64,000 nt of DNA from Nothopassalora personata (taxonomy: Eukaryota; Ascomycota; Dothideomycetes; Mycosphaerellales; Mycosphaerellaceae): NCBI GenBank assembly GCA_033816765.1, contig CM066295.1, positions 1,054,001 through 1,118,000 on the forward strand, in the 5' to 3' direction. A program made the position numbers and the translations under genes. The notes below the pieces were generated by a model that had not been told where the DNA came from, ran no database searches, and saw nothing but the letters and a program-made list of their open reading frames with translations. Shown in pieces: positions 58,901 to 64,000 of the stretch (its first letter is position 1; each line of letters opens with the position of its first letter).

Positions 58901-59910
58901 GCAGGATTGCTCAGGACACTACAGCCAGTTCGCCAATCGCCATGTGCTCCAGTCCTGGGTTCGATGCTTCGTACAAGGTCGATCAGCTGGTTGAGCGTAC
59001 ACAAGCAAGCTGCACGAGTGTTGCCATGGGCTCGAACGAAGGTGTTTCAAGTGCGGACGCTGCGCTCGCTGGCGCTACGGCGAACGGGTCATGGGTTCTC
59101 ATCAAGAACGTCCATCTAGCCACTGAGTGGCTTCAGAATCTCGTTAAGCGCATCGACTCGCTCAAGCCACACAAGGACTTCCGCTTATTCCTGTCTATGG
59201 AGACAAGTCCGAAGATTCCCTCAAGCCTTCTTCGCGCATCGAGAGTCCTCATGTACGAGCAGCCCGCCGGTATTCGCGCAAACATGCGCGACACCCTCAC
59301 CTCACTTCCCGACAAGGCAATCCAACAACCTGTCGAAAAAGCCCGGGTCCACTTCCTTCTCTCCTTCCTCCACGCCGTCGTCCAAGAACGACTCCGTTAC
59401 GCCCCTCGCCTGGGCTGGAAGGGCTTCTGGGAATTCAACGATGCAGACTTCGACTGCTCGGCCTTCATTATCCAATGGTGGACCGACAACATCGCCCGTG
59501 GCCGCTCCAACATCGCACCTAAGACAATCCCATGGGACATTCTCCGCGTCCTCATCGCAGAGATGTACGGCGGCAAGGTCGACGATGTGGCTGATTTCGA
59601 GCAACTTAAGGGTCTCGTCAACAAGATTATGACAGCTGAGGCTTTCGAGGACGGCTTCAATCTCATTGGCCAGATTGCCGGTGACGAGAAGGTTGGCGAG
59701 CCGTTGCCAAGTGGCACTGCCAAGAATGTGTTCTTGCAGTGGGTGAAGGAGTTACCGGAGAGGGAGCCTCCTACATACCTTGGAATGCCGGCTAATGCGG
59801 AGAAGTTGTTGCTGATCGCGCATGCGGAGGAGATGTTGAGGAATCTCAAGACGGTCATGGGAGTCTTGGATGAGGGCGAGAGTATTATGGCAGAGGCCAT
59901 GGAGGAGTAG
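46936..59910 (+). CDS. nudA: Cytoplasmic dynein 1 heavy chain, 4324 aa, single exon
   Basis: Uninterrupted 12,975-bp frame. The N-terminal 1,900 residues are tail and linker. Walker A motifs: AAA1 GPAGTGKT at 1915, AAA2 GNSGTGKS at 2209, AAA3 GPPGSGKT at 2573, AAA4 GVSGSGKT at 2915. Walker B motifs: CFDEFNRL (AAA1), WIVFDGDVD (AAA2), [11 protein letters not shown] (AAA3), ICFIMDESN (AAA4). The antiparallel coiled-coil stalk and microtubule-binding domain cover about 3150-3470 ([40 protein letters not shown]). The C-terminus ends [21 protein letters not shown]. Length matches fungal NUDA. It is the minus-end microtubule motor for nuclear migration and endosome transport. All four nucleotide sites look intact. 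Confidence 0.97.
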   Translation: MEEPMIKAVNGVPNGAPAAPPPAPTIEPRVITKYLSSVLESTLGATHEELRAVGSLLHEANLEDTFARCVRFAQEQQMALYVLRQAPATPLENGHVNGDAPTQYDTYVLSSEVSYSSRTLGCVAFLKRPASIQPDIPISKQVSVVNLPLPGSAASIDSGSAVSPYESLHSFVRGALTPFFEAAARGSESRGDKLKSDGEARTGIAGARRKLADLEITFQNLQQNIEVEAPRLQIHDAVQVQLAQAGGDWQQAALQIPDALVTDSTMLNKLQSMANEWIKQIREFTRLMEDRPVGTASQEKNFWLAMETAIGGIETQLNSGGIQLTMRILEKAKRHGITTSFTSDTRLKDTKDQVQKYNQLFHGLPIEELLSATSVEKLRDALDDVFNHVNKKLRICPYPVKRALPFAEAISADMDSRLHDLLHGRSLMHKSFEDFRATMIEVQQLWVIWDDDIKEFTNAAREATRRRADKFIAIKIKKRHDRTQDRISYIWKFREDHEQLQNTIATVLGPEDDAENLTNGEAGPVIVEEMGDVDAAEEIAQAYTVVRDVDVLDISPEGERLWTQAEAAYNERTARVENSIIARLRDRLAVAKTANEMFRVFSKFNALFVRPKIRGAITEYQVQLMNNVRDDIENLQQRFTHQYGQSEAHGMAQLHDLPPRSGAIIRAKQIERQLNNYLGKVENILGSKWKEHTDGARLYQLGEGFRRKLDTKPLFEDWLKETDRRHLSISGRLFTVSQNRARGNVLEIHVNFDKQLIVLFKEVRNMLWLGFNVPHAISNVSKEARRVYPFVTSLIESLNTYEQTNVIIENMSEVTDLLSGYRNGVQGFIAKGASLRWDTFVLAYDVHVRQMGDGGHGASGDDKLHVQFVRNLGNSIATLQAKVTILSTIQMTVDSALRELQTCPFTHEAFSTHLETLQRAIDQLNLETYSNISFWVAKTDDKVVETLHTRLRQALKDWTEDFENGYGADSAQREQGTPNIETFAHDIVMQSQLIQLEPPLEDAKAGWLDNLHAWLGVVCSLNRLQASRFENALTIVASPAAKTYSELPVMCMDSLAELYGRIEAKLIVAQTYVEEWLQFQSLWDLQLQQIQDDLGEDLDLWLQLILEIRQKRDTFDTSGMRRSFGHLVINYEQVQAKVNAKYDQWQHDLLAHFSAMFATRLIDVYTELQRARKELEGQSLQASSTSQAVSFITVVQTVRRQTKVWEPEMDTFRQGQQTLSRLRFQYHKDWLYVEQVDHEWAALVEVLEKKGKQIADQTEGLRTKIIAEDGVVTRRIAEMTEKWREERPESGSIPPAEATETLQGFDTELSQLQEQSDMVSKAKEALELPPSPDNMLADLLAEVQDYKSVWANLAVVWEQVNDLRDQPWNSVQPRKLRQQIDTLIKTTKEMPSRMRSYAAFEHLQTMLRQLLKVNPLLTEMRSDAVRERHWVKIFKNLQPSKRYSALSMTLGDVWDLQLGPSETIIRDVIAQAQGEMALEEFVRSVREHWQNHSLDLVNYQNKCRLIKGWDDLFAKCSDHLNSLQAMRHSPYYKEFEEEASSWEDKLNRIHVLFDVWIDVQRQWVYLEGVFTGNADIKHLLPVESSRFANINSEFMNVLKKVYRYPLVLEVLNIPDVQKSLERLADLLNKIQKALGEYLEKERVAFPRFYFVGDEDLLEIIGNSNDTLRIAKHLRKMFAGISGLVMDEESNITGINSKEGEELVLKSPISLIATPKINDWLRALENGMRETLSALLVEAVAEYESLETDDHAGFESYIDKYPAQIVVLATQAYWTSQVGAALQQAGEALQKLFETQVNKLKFLASSVLNELEPVYRKKCEQLITEFVHQRDTIEKLITGGADSPDHYLWLLQMRYDFDASAAPLDRMQVRVANATLGYGFEYLGVPERLVRTPLTDRCFLTLSQALCQRLGGSPYGPAGTGKTESVKALGIQLGRFTLVFNCDDTFDFQAMGRIFLGLSQVGAWGCFDEFNRLEERILSAVSQQIQNIQVGLRKRALDSNAQIELIGRQLKVHPLTGMFITMNPGYAGRSNLPDNLKKLFRSVAMSKPDKEIIAEVMLFSQGFSEAKTLSRQTVPFFDRCGATLSKQPHYDFGLRALKSVLVSSGGLKRARLQSGGETDADVVVEPQIIVQSIRETIAPKLVREDADLMRQIEQEAFPGVQYKPAPLEKLRAALQEVVEERKLVATDAWLTKVLQLYQIQSLHHGVMMVGNSGTGKSTAWQTLLAALQKVDGIEGVCHVIDPKVMSKESLYGHLDSTTREWTDGLFTSILRKVVDNLRGEDSKRHWIVFDGDVDPEWVENLNSVLDDNKLLTLPNGERLGLPPNVRVMFEVETLRYATLATVSRCGMVWFSDDTVDTDVMISRYIAQLHTATFEDLEEDTGTATATDTRLAVQHLMADILNSRLTENGFVRKALEHCAGMKHIMEFTSIRAIGTLFSLLRKACRTVLEYNVQHTDFPLNDDQIETYLSKKVLLAAVWSFTGDCPLLERKAFGDYLSGLATLDMPVLTESTSLIDYDAVLPEAAWVSWQTEVPTIEVNTHSVTQTDLVIPTLDTVRHEDVLYSFLAEHKPLLLCGPPGSGKTMTLFSALRKLPNMEVVGLNFSSATTPDLLVKTLEQYCDYKKSLSGVTMAPRQIGRWLVVFCDEINLPAPDKYGTQRVISFLRQLVEHGGFWRTSTRSWVSLERIQFVGACNPPTDAGRTPLGLRFLRHAPLVMVDYPGEVSLKQIYGTFNNAILKIIPTLRGYADSLTQAMIQVYLQSQERFTPEIQPHYVYSPRELTRWVRAIYEAIRPLETLSLEGLVRIWAHEALRLFSDRLIADDERHWTEEAVNRVALEHFPNIDEEQALQRPILFSNWLSKNYVPVARDQLRDFVKARLRTFCEEELDVPLILFNDVLEHVLRIDRVFRQPQGHLILIGVSGSGKTTLSRFVAWMNGLSVFQIKVHGKYSSEDFDEDLRNVLRRCGCKGEKICFIMDESNVLDSGFLERMNTLLANGEVPGLFEGDEYATLMTACKEGAQRQGLLLDSQEELYKWFTQQIVRNLHVVFTMNPPSEGLGGKAATSPALFNRCVLNWFGDWSDQALYQVAYELTQSVDIDKGNYNAPDSLPIAFHQLEMPLGHRDAVVNSMVHVHHSLRSFNDRLKRQQNKTTFLTPRQFLDFVAQFVKLFNEKRDDLEEQQRHLNVGLDKLRETVDKVSELKRSLAEKKSELEKKDAEASEKLQRMVADQREAEQRRAASLEIQNALAKQEKEVAKRREVVLNDLAQAEPAVEEAQRSVSNIKRQHLTEVRSMQNPPAGVKLALEAVCTLLGHKAVDWKTIVGIIRRDDFIASIVNYDNERQMTPQHRTKMQAEYLSKDEFTFERVNRASKACGPLVQWVQAQVNYSAILDKVGPLRGEVDQLEQEAIQTKAEAQVIENTLKDLERSIATYKSEYASLISQTEAIKAEMTRVQSKVDRSMRLLNSLSSERGRWEESSKTFQVQMETIIGDVFLASAFLAYAGFYDQQYRRAMLEDWSLQLSSSGIAFKAQNALSEYLSTADERQQWHDNALPVDELCTENAIMLKRYNRYPLIIDPSGRVTEFLQNESKERRLTVTSFLDSSFVKQLESALRFGNPILIQDAEHIDPILNHVLNKEYQKTGGRVLIQLGRQEIDFSPAFKLYLSTKDPSAPFAPDVCSRTTFVNFTVTQSSLATQTLNDVLKSERPDVDERRSNLVKMQGEFTQRLRRLERMLLQALNESRGNILDDENVIQTLETLKNEAAEITAKASETEGVMNEVNSIMSTYDIIARSCSAIFAVLEQLYHVHHFYQFSLQYFVDIFEAVLQSAREADVRDPKQRIDSIVKSLFGKTYNETSASLLQKDKLTFAVLLAQAAPFSMDKSYIDTLLDEAVVGADVNQTPEHKEKAIALASRRSGLKDLVVDVGTPEWEKFLSTEQAERCVPGVSALAGNHNDKALKELVLVKLFRMDRLVPATERFINAVFGQSFLDVAEDLGRIAQDTTASSPIAMCSSPGFDASYKVDQLVERTQASCTSVAMGSNEGVSSADAALAGATANGSWVLIKNVHLATEWLQNLVKRIDSLKPHKDFRLFLSMETSPKIPSSLLRASRVLMYEQPAGIRANMRDTLTSLPDKAIQQPVEKARVHFLLSFLHAVVQERLRYAPRLGWKGFWEFNDADFDCSAFIIQWWTDNIARGRSNIAPKTIPWDILRVLIAEMYGGKVDDVADFEQLKGLVNKIMTAEAFEDGFNLIGQIAGDEKVGEPLPSGTAKNVFLQWVKELPEREPPTYLGMPANAEKLLLIAHAEEMLRNLKTVMGVLDEGESIMAEAMEE

Positions 59911-60374
59911 AGTCATGAGAAGGCAGGAGTAGGGGGATTTCTTTGGTGATAAAGATTATGCATGCAAGGGCGTTTGGATGCTTCTGGTCACGTGGAGCCT
60001 CTATGAGGCTTTGCATCAATGGCATTGCATGAGATGGAGTTTGTGCCAGCCTGCTTTTTAGCGATCATACCCCTCGTCGATAGTGAGAAGATATGGGATG
60101 TTTGTTGCGTCAAATCTGCGAAATCCATATTCTGTCAACCACCGGTTGAGCCTTCGCTGTGTGTCAGAAGATATTCTCTTCTCTTCTTTTATGTTCCGGA
60201 AAGATGTCTTTGTCATCTAGTTTAGTGTTGATCCCGCAGGCCAACACTGTCCTTCGCACCACACGCTAAACAAAGCCCGAAAAACGAATTGCCTCCAATG
60301 TGCTTCCCATCACTTTGACAGTACGATCCGTTCTACCAGTCTAAGATAAGCCCTTTATTGTCCTAACAGACTTC
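59911..60374. other. Intergenic, start of tandem duplication
   Basis: Dynein 3' region, then from about 60,168 the first unit of a tandem duplication (its downstream gene flank). No further gene. Confidence 0.4.
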
Positions 60375-60773
60375 CTAACAGACTTCGCTCTGTGAACCTA
60401 CATAGTAACAATCCGGGCACGGATCCCACGCCTCGATACTCGTATTCCTTCTTCTATAGGCAGCGCACGCGCATTTTGTCTCTTTAGCGAGGAGGTCATA
60501 TTTGTCATAAGTATTGCCTTCGGAGTCGGCATAACGGTTTCGGTTTTTGCAGCAGGCACCCCATCGATGGTAGTCGGAATAGACACTATAAAGTATATTA
60601 ATATACGGAGAGGGCAAGTAGGAGTAGTTAAGTGAGGTAGCAGACCCAGGAGCGAGAAGGATCGTTAGGGCGAAGGTGAAGAGGGGAGACGGAGCATCGT
60701 ATATATGCGAGGAAGTAGATATTGCAAACCGAATGGTTTGAGGGGTTTTCGTTACTCGCTGCGGGGAGTACAT
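60375..60773 (-). CDS. Small cysteine-rich, possibly secreted protein, copy 1
   Basis: A 132-codon frame whose second half (YHRWGACCKNRNRYADSEGN, ETKCACAAYRRRN, AWDPCPDCYYVG) has seven cysteines and is conserved in copy 2. Start is uncertain. The frame opens at ATG 60773, but copy 2 indicates a start at the position of 60697 (MLRLALFTLAVTVILAPG, a good signal peptide); in copy 1 that ATG is out of frame because one base is missing relative to copy 2. An intron in the region between leader and Cys domain (…CTTTATAG acceptor near 60,590) is possible in both copies. Function unknown; small Cys-rich secreted proteins are often effector-like or antimicrobial, which is speculation here. Confidence 0.45.
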   Translation of the reverse strand: MYSPQRVTKTPQTIRFAISTSSHIYDAPSPLFTFALTILLAPGSATSLNYSYLPSPYINILYSVYSDYHRWGACCKNRNRYADSEGNTYDKYDLLAKETKCACAAYRRRNTSIEAWDPCPDCYYVGSQSEVC

Positions 60774-60963
60774 GGTTATCTATAGTCTACATACAGCAAT
60801 GTTAGTATTTAACGCAATTAATGCACCTTTTAACCGTACGTAGCAGGCAGTAACAGGGAGAGCGATAACGCTAGATTGCTAGACTAACCCTTTTAAGGTC
60901 TTATAGACTAAGACATTAATTTAAGGTCTTATATATTCGGTACTTAAGAGCCTAGCTTAGTAG

Positions 60964-61212
60964 CACAACCTTCGCAAAACCGGTGGAAACGCGCTAGCCG
61001 GCGGAAGTAGAGAAGACTACTATAGTTGCGACTCTTTTATACTAAATATCTCGCGCATTAATTGCTATAAACAAGTAGTAGTCGAGCGTTCGACCATCGC
61101 GCGCTCTGCGAACAGTCAAGTGCCACTTTTGGACTGTAATGTCGAAGTCCGAATCTAGCCCTACCGCAGTTTAGTAAGGAAATCCGTTTTCACTATGTCT
61201 GCGAAGGGCTGT
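60964..61212 (+). mobile_element. MITE-like insertion, copy 2
   Basis: 249 bp with imperfect inverted ends (CACAACCTTCGCA and, inverted, ACAGCCCTTCGCA), flanked by AGTAG on both sides (60959-60963, 61213-61217). Unit 2 of the tandem duplication has the uninterrupted site (GCTTGGTAGAATCTC near 62,017-62,031). The core is the inverted relative of 15763-15975. No coding capacity. Confidence 0.75.
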
Positions 61213-61456
61213 AGTAGGAATCTCATTGCTATTGAAGATAGTGCTATGTGTTAAAAAGATATCCTCTTCTCTTCTCTTCTCTTCTTTTACGTTCGTGAAA
61301 GATGCGTTAAGGTAGTGTCCGTTTTACCTATAGGCCAACACTCTCCTTCGAACCACAAAGCGAACAATAATCGTCGAGCTGATTGCCTCCCATGTGATTC
61401 CCATCACTTTGACAGTACGTTCCGTTCTACCAGTCTAGGATTAGCCCTTTGTTATC

Positions 61457-61774
61457 CTAATAGACTTCGCTCAAACCTACAAAGTAACAATCCGGGCAGG
61501 AGTCCCACGGCTCGCTAGTCGTATTCTTTCTGTTTCTATAGGCAGTGCACGCGCATTTTGTCTCATTATAGAGGAGTTCATAATGGTCATAAGTTTCGCC
61601 GAATTCGGTATAAACATCTCGGTTTTTGCAGCAGGCACCAAATTGATGGCGGCTGGAATAGGTACTATATAAATTGTGTCAGGGAGAGGGCAAGTAGGAG
61701 TAGATAAGGGAGGTAGCAGACCCAGGAGCGAGAATGACCGTTACGGCCAAGGTAAATAGGGCAAGACGGAGCAT
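61457..61774 (-). pseudogene. Small cysteine-rich secreted-type protein, copy 2 (probably broken)
   Basis: ATG at 61774 gives a textbook signal peptide (MLRLALFTLAVTVILAPGSA), then YSYLPSP and a TGA. The same frame continues after it (QFGACCKNRDVYTEF, ETKCACTAYRNRKNTTSEPW, DSCPDCYFVG) to the stop at 61457. Either the TGA kills the gene, or a short intron with a weak GTCTGC donor and TTTATATAG acceptor removes it and joins ILAPG to TYSSRHQFGACC. The cysteine pattern equals copy 1. Confidence 0.5.
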
Positions 61775-62056
61775 TGTATATAAGTTAGGTTTGGAAGTTC
61801 GCGGAGGCGAGGGTTGTTGCGATGAAGTAGGGATTGCAAATCGATGTTCTCGTTACTCGCGGAGGGGAGTACATAGAATTTGTAGTCTATAACAATGTCA
61901 GTATTTAACGCATTTGAGCGTCTTTCGACTGTCCGCAGCAGCAACAGGGAGAGCAATAATGCTAGATGGCTAGACTAAGACATTGAGGCCTTACATGTTC
62001 GGTACTTAAGAGCCTGGCTTGGTAGAATCTCATTGCTACTAAAGATAGTCGGAAGG

Positions 62057-62930
62057 TTCCCGTAGGCCAATCTGCGACTCATAAGTAGCGATGCTACTGC
62101 AGGTCTAGAGGTGCAAGCCTGCAAGGGACAAAAATCCCACTAATGCTTTGCAAAACCTATTTTCACGTTAGATCGTTACCCACTAGATCCCACTCCTTCC
62201 ATTCGCTGCTTCGGCTCCAGTATTGATCGCTAACCACAGTCTTCCACGCTGAGTACATAGGCAGCTCATGTTTTAGTCTACGGACAGCTCATATTCTTAG
62301 TTATCGCTCGAAATCTGATGGAGCTTGCTATTTGCCCTCTAGCACTCTGCACAACGTATGTCCGCCTGGCGAGGGCTAATAGCATCTATGTTTCCTGTAG
62401 CCGAGCAAACTTTGGAGGGGCCTACTGTAGGAGGGGGCCCCGCAGGGAGGGAGGATCTCGTCGGACGACCCCAGTGCAGCGGAGGGCCGGGGGGGCGGAG
62501 GGTTCCCTATTTATAGCAATTGATTAATTGGTCAGAATGTGAGCTACTCATAGACTCAGCGGGTGTTTCAAGGCTTGATATTGAGCGATTTTGCAACCCC
62601 AAGGGCTTCACGCATAGTCGGTAATAGCTGACAGGCTTCTTTGGTCCTCCGGTTGGTCGGACCAGGATTGTGGTAGGTAACGATGGGGCATGAAAAGAGA
62701 TGATGCCGCGGAGAGGCTATGGGCAGCCCCCATCTGACGGTGACATGTGTGCTAATTTTTGCTCGACGCGGCTCATGGTTTGTCTGCCGTGGGCACTTCA
62801 ACGACAGCCGCGGTTGTGGTCGACTATCACGAGCAGCGGTCAGTCACCTGTACCAAGTCGACGATCACGTCCATGAAGACATACCCACCAGATATGTACA
62901 GATCTTGACTGCAGCTCCTCCCAAGACACT
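62057..62930. other. Intergenic, nothing recognised
   Basis: No gene supported. There is a G-rich stretch at about 62,415-62,505 (GGAGGGGCC, CCGGGGGGGCGGAGGG). Short frames on both strands lack family features. Confidence 0.4.
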
Positions 62931-63320
62931 CTAATTCCTCAAGTCGGCGATAGGCAGCGGGAAAAGCGGCTGCTTGGTGCCAGTGCTGCTGAAACGTGGG
63001 AGTGTGCCATTCGTATCAGTGATCCTGCCGTTGATGATTGGCCGAGTAGCATTGAATGGCACTGGAACCGGCATACTCGGGATGAAGTCTTTTAGAACCT
63101 ATGCAGGTTTTTGAGGTCGGCGGTATCGACTGGGAGAGAGTCGGATGGTGCTTTGAGAATGTCCTTCGGTAGTGCATAGTCCGTCGTGCGAGACTGAGAC
63201 TAGAAAGTGCCAACGCCGTTGTGCCTGACCACGATGAAGCGTCGTCCTTGGGTAGTAGGGCAGTGGTAGGGTCGTGCGATATGTGAAGCGGCAGGCAATT
63301 CGCGCGTTTGGCGTCACGTG
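62931..63320 (-). pseudogene. Possible decayed coding region of unknown family
   Basis: The minus strand carries protein-like blocks: GRRFIVVRHNGVGTF, then TAG at 63200-63202 in frame, SQSRTTDYALPKDILKAPSD and LPVDTADLKNLH, then a one-base frame change near 63,100 into VLKDFIPSMPVPVPFNATRP, IINGRITDTNGTLPRFSSTG and a TAG end at 62931 (PLFPLPIADLRN). It could alternatively be spliced, since a CATAG acceptor-like site sits at the frame change. Not recognised; it resembles a secreted or membrane protein tail with N-glycosylation sites (NAT, NGT). Confidence 0.35.
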
Positions 63321-63733
63321 CAGACCACACCATGATGATATCAGGCGGCCAAAGCTTCCTTCATTATTGCGTGCAGACCTCGCATCGGCAAGCTCAATGC
63401 GCTTGTCTCTGCTGTGCAGTGCCACGGCTTCGCAAGTCCTTTGATATTGCTTGGAGCGGTTGTGGAAGCTTCGTGTTCGCCGGCCGGTGCTACATAGGCA
63501 GAGAGGCCTCGATCCGAACGAGGGCGAGTGAGCGTGGCCCTGATCTACTTGTCGCGTACAACGCTTTGATGATCTAAGCAATGAAGTGCTATGGTGTTGT
63601 CATGTCAAGAGCTGAGCCGCGCTCCTATCTTGGCATTGCCTATTAGAAGTATGTCGCGCGTAAAGCACGGGCGCATGTGCAGCACGACACCATTAAATCC
63701 GTCGTGACGGAGGTCAATTACTGTCCGGATAGT
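63321..63733. other. Intergenic, nothing recognised
   Basis: Presumed 3' region of the glycosyltransferase gene. Overlapping frames on both strands are not supported by any family feature. Confidence 0.4.
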
Positions 63734-64000
63734 CTAAACATCTGCAAAATCCTCGAGTTTAGCATTTACCTTATCGACGTACGGGTAGTACCTCCTCATC
63801 AGCACTCCCGTCGGATCTTCCTCTTTCACATGGGCCCAAGCTCCAGCAAAGTGCACAAGAAACATGCCAGGTTTCCAAGGTATCGGGTCGCGGTCGTCGT
63901 AACACTTGATCTCTTTAGGGAAGGCATTCATCTTCCATTGAAGGACAGTCACGCTCTTATCGGCAGTGCGGTGCGCATTTATTTTGATGAACTCCTGTAT
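63734..64000 (-). CDS. GT34 family glycosyltransferase (GMA12/MNN10 type), C-terminal part
   Basis: The minus strand is open from base 64000 to a stop at 63734 (88 residues; the 5' part is outside the window). VTVLQWKMNAFPKEIKCYDD, PWKPGMFLVHFAGAWAHVKE and EDPTGVLMRRYYPYV match the C-terminal end of the galactosyl/mannosyltransferase GMA12/MNN10 family, including the conserved H-F-A-G-x-W motif of the active site. Such enzymes act in the Golgi lumen on N-glycan outer chains as type II membrane proteins. Whether it is the Mnn10/Mnn11 mannosyltransferase or an alpha-1,2-galactosyltransferase cannot be decided from this part. Confidence 0.75.
   Translation of the reverse strand: MQEFIKINAHRTADKSVTVLQWKMNAFPKEIKCYDDRDPIPWKPGMFLVHFAGAWAHVKEEDPTGVLMRRYYPYVDKVNAKLEDFADV

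Larger units (their letters stand above)
60168..62056 (-). repeat. Tandem segmental duplication carrying two small secreted-type genes
   Basis: Unit 1 (about 60,168-61,248, including a 249-bp insertion) and unit 2 (about 61,258-62,056) align end to end: both begin with a TCTTCTCTTCTTTTA tract, share CATCACTTTGACAGTACG, AAACCGAGA/AACCG flanks, the gene, and GGTACTTAAGAGCCT, and end with AATCTCATTGCTA. They are direct repeats, clearly diverged. Confidence 0.8.

Noticed and set aside
62500..62530. Third copy of the MITE-like core (TATTTATAGCAATT)
   Set aside because: Only about 15-20 bp resemble the core, too little to call a copy.
1..64000. tRNA, rRNA and CRISPR arrays
   Set aside because: I looked for cloverleaf-like A/B box pairs, rRNA-like stretches and regularly spaced repeats and found none convincing; CRISPR arrays are not expected in a fungal genome.

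Overview
The window is chromosomal DNA of a filamentous ascomycete (Pezizomycotina; Dothideomycetes is my best guess from overall protein style, not proven). Evidence: short introns (about 49-70 nt) with GT..AG ends and CTAAC/CTGAC-type branch sites, a MogA-MoeA fusion, an HSP10 gene with three introns, a single-exon cytoplasmic dynein heavy chain, and a repeat block mutated in the manner of repeat-induced point mutation (RIP).

Left arm (1-27.4 kb) is gene-dense housekeeping DNA: a DDB1-like gene (partial, -) divergent from an RNA polymerase III Rpc37/RPC5 gene (+); a gene-poor stretch; a 2EXR/F-box-like protein; a WRAP53-like WD40 protein divergent from HSP10; a decayed secreted-protein gene; the molybdenum cofactor fusion gene (cnxE/gephyrin type); an AMP-binding ligase; a GH105 rhamnogalacturonyl hydrolase; SEC1; an AtuA-like (DUF1446) protein; a flavin split-barrel gene with an in-frame stop; a nuclear-looking protein of unknown function; and a broken CBM20 gene beside the repeat block.

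The middle (27,472-45,267) is a nested transposon block. A Ty1/copia element on the minus strand is bounded by 176-bp LTRs and a perfect 5-bp target duplication (TCAAG). A Fot1/pogo-type DNA transposon sits inside its left LTR with a TA duplication. A Ty3/gypsy chromodomain element complex with three LTRs sits between its RT and RNase H, flanked by AAGTC duplications. A 180-bp SINE-like piece with a 10-11 bp duplication sits inside that. The block is depleted of CA/TG and riddled with TAG codons. Its edges are sharp, and the SINE-like piece and the transposon ends escaped mutation. Both LTR elements appear to carry an extra gene on the strand opposite to pol, between pol and the 3' LTR. This is the most unusual feature of the window.

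Right arm (45.3-64 kb): a dead hybrid histidine kinase receiver remnant, the 13-kb dynein heavy chain gene, a tandem duplication carrying two small cysteine-rich secreted-type genes (one interrupted downstream by a MITE-like insert with a second copy at 15.8 kb), a possible decayed gene, and the 3' end of a GT34 glycosyltransferase that runs off the window.

Several single-copy genes outside the block are broken by stops that could be simple C-to-T changes (CAG to TAG, CGA to TGA, TGG to TGA), which suggests, but does not prove, mutation leaking out of the repeats.
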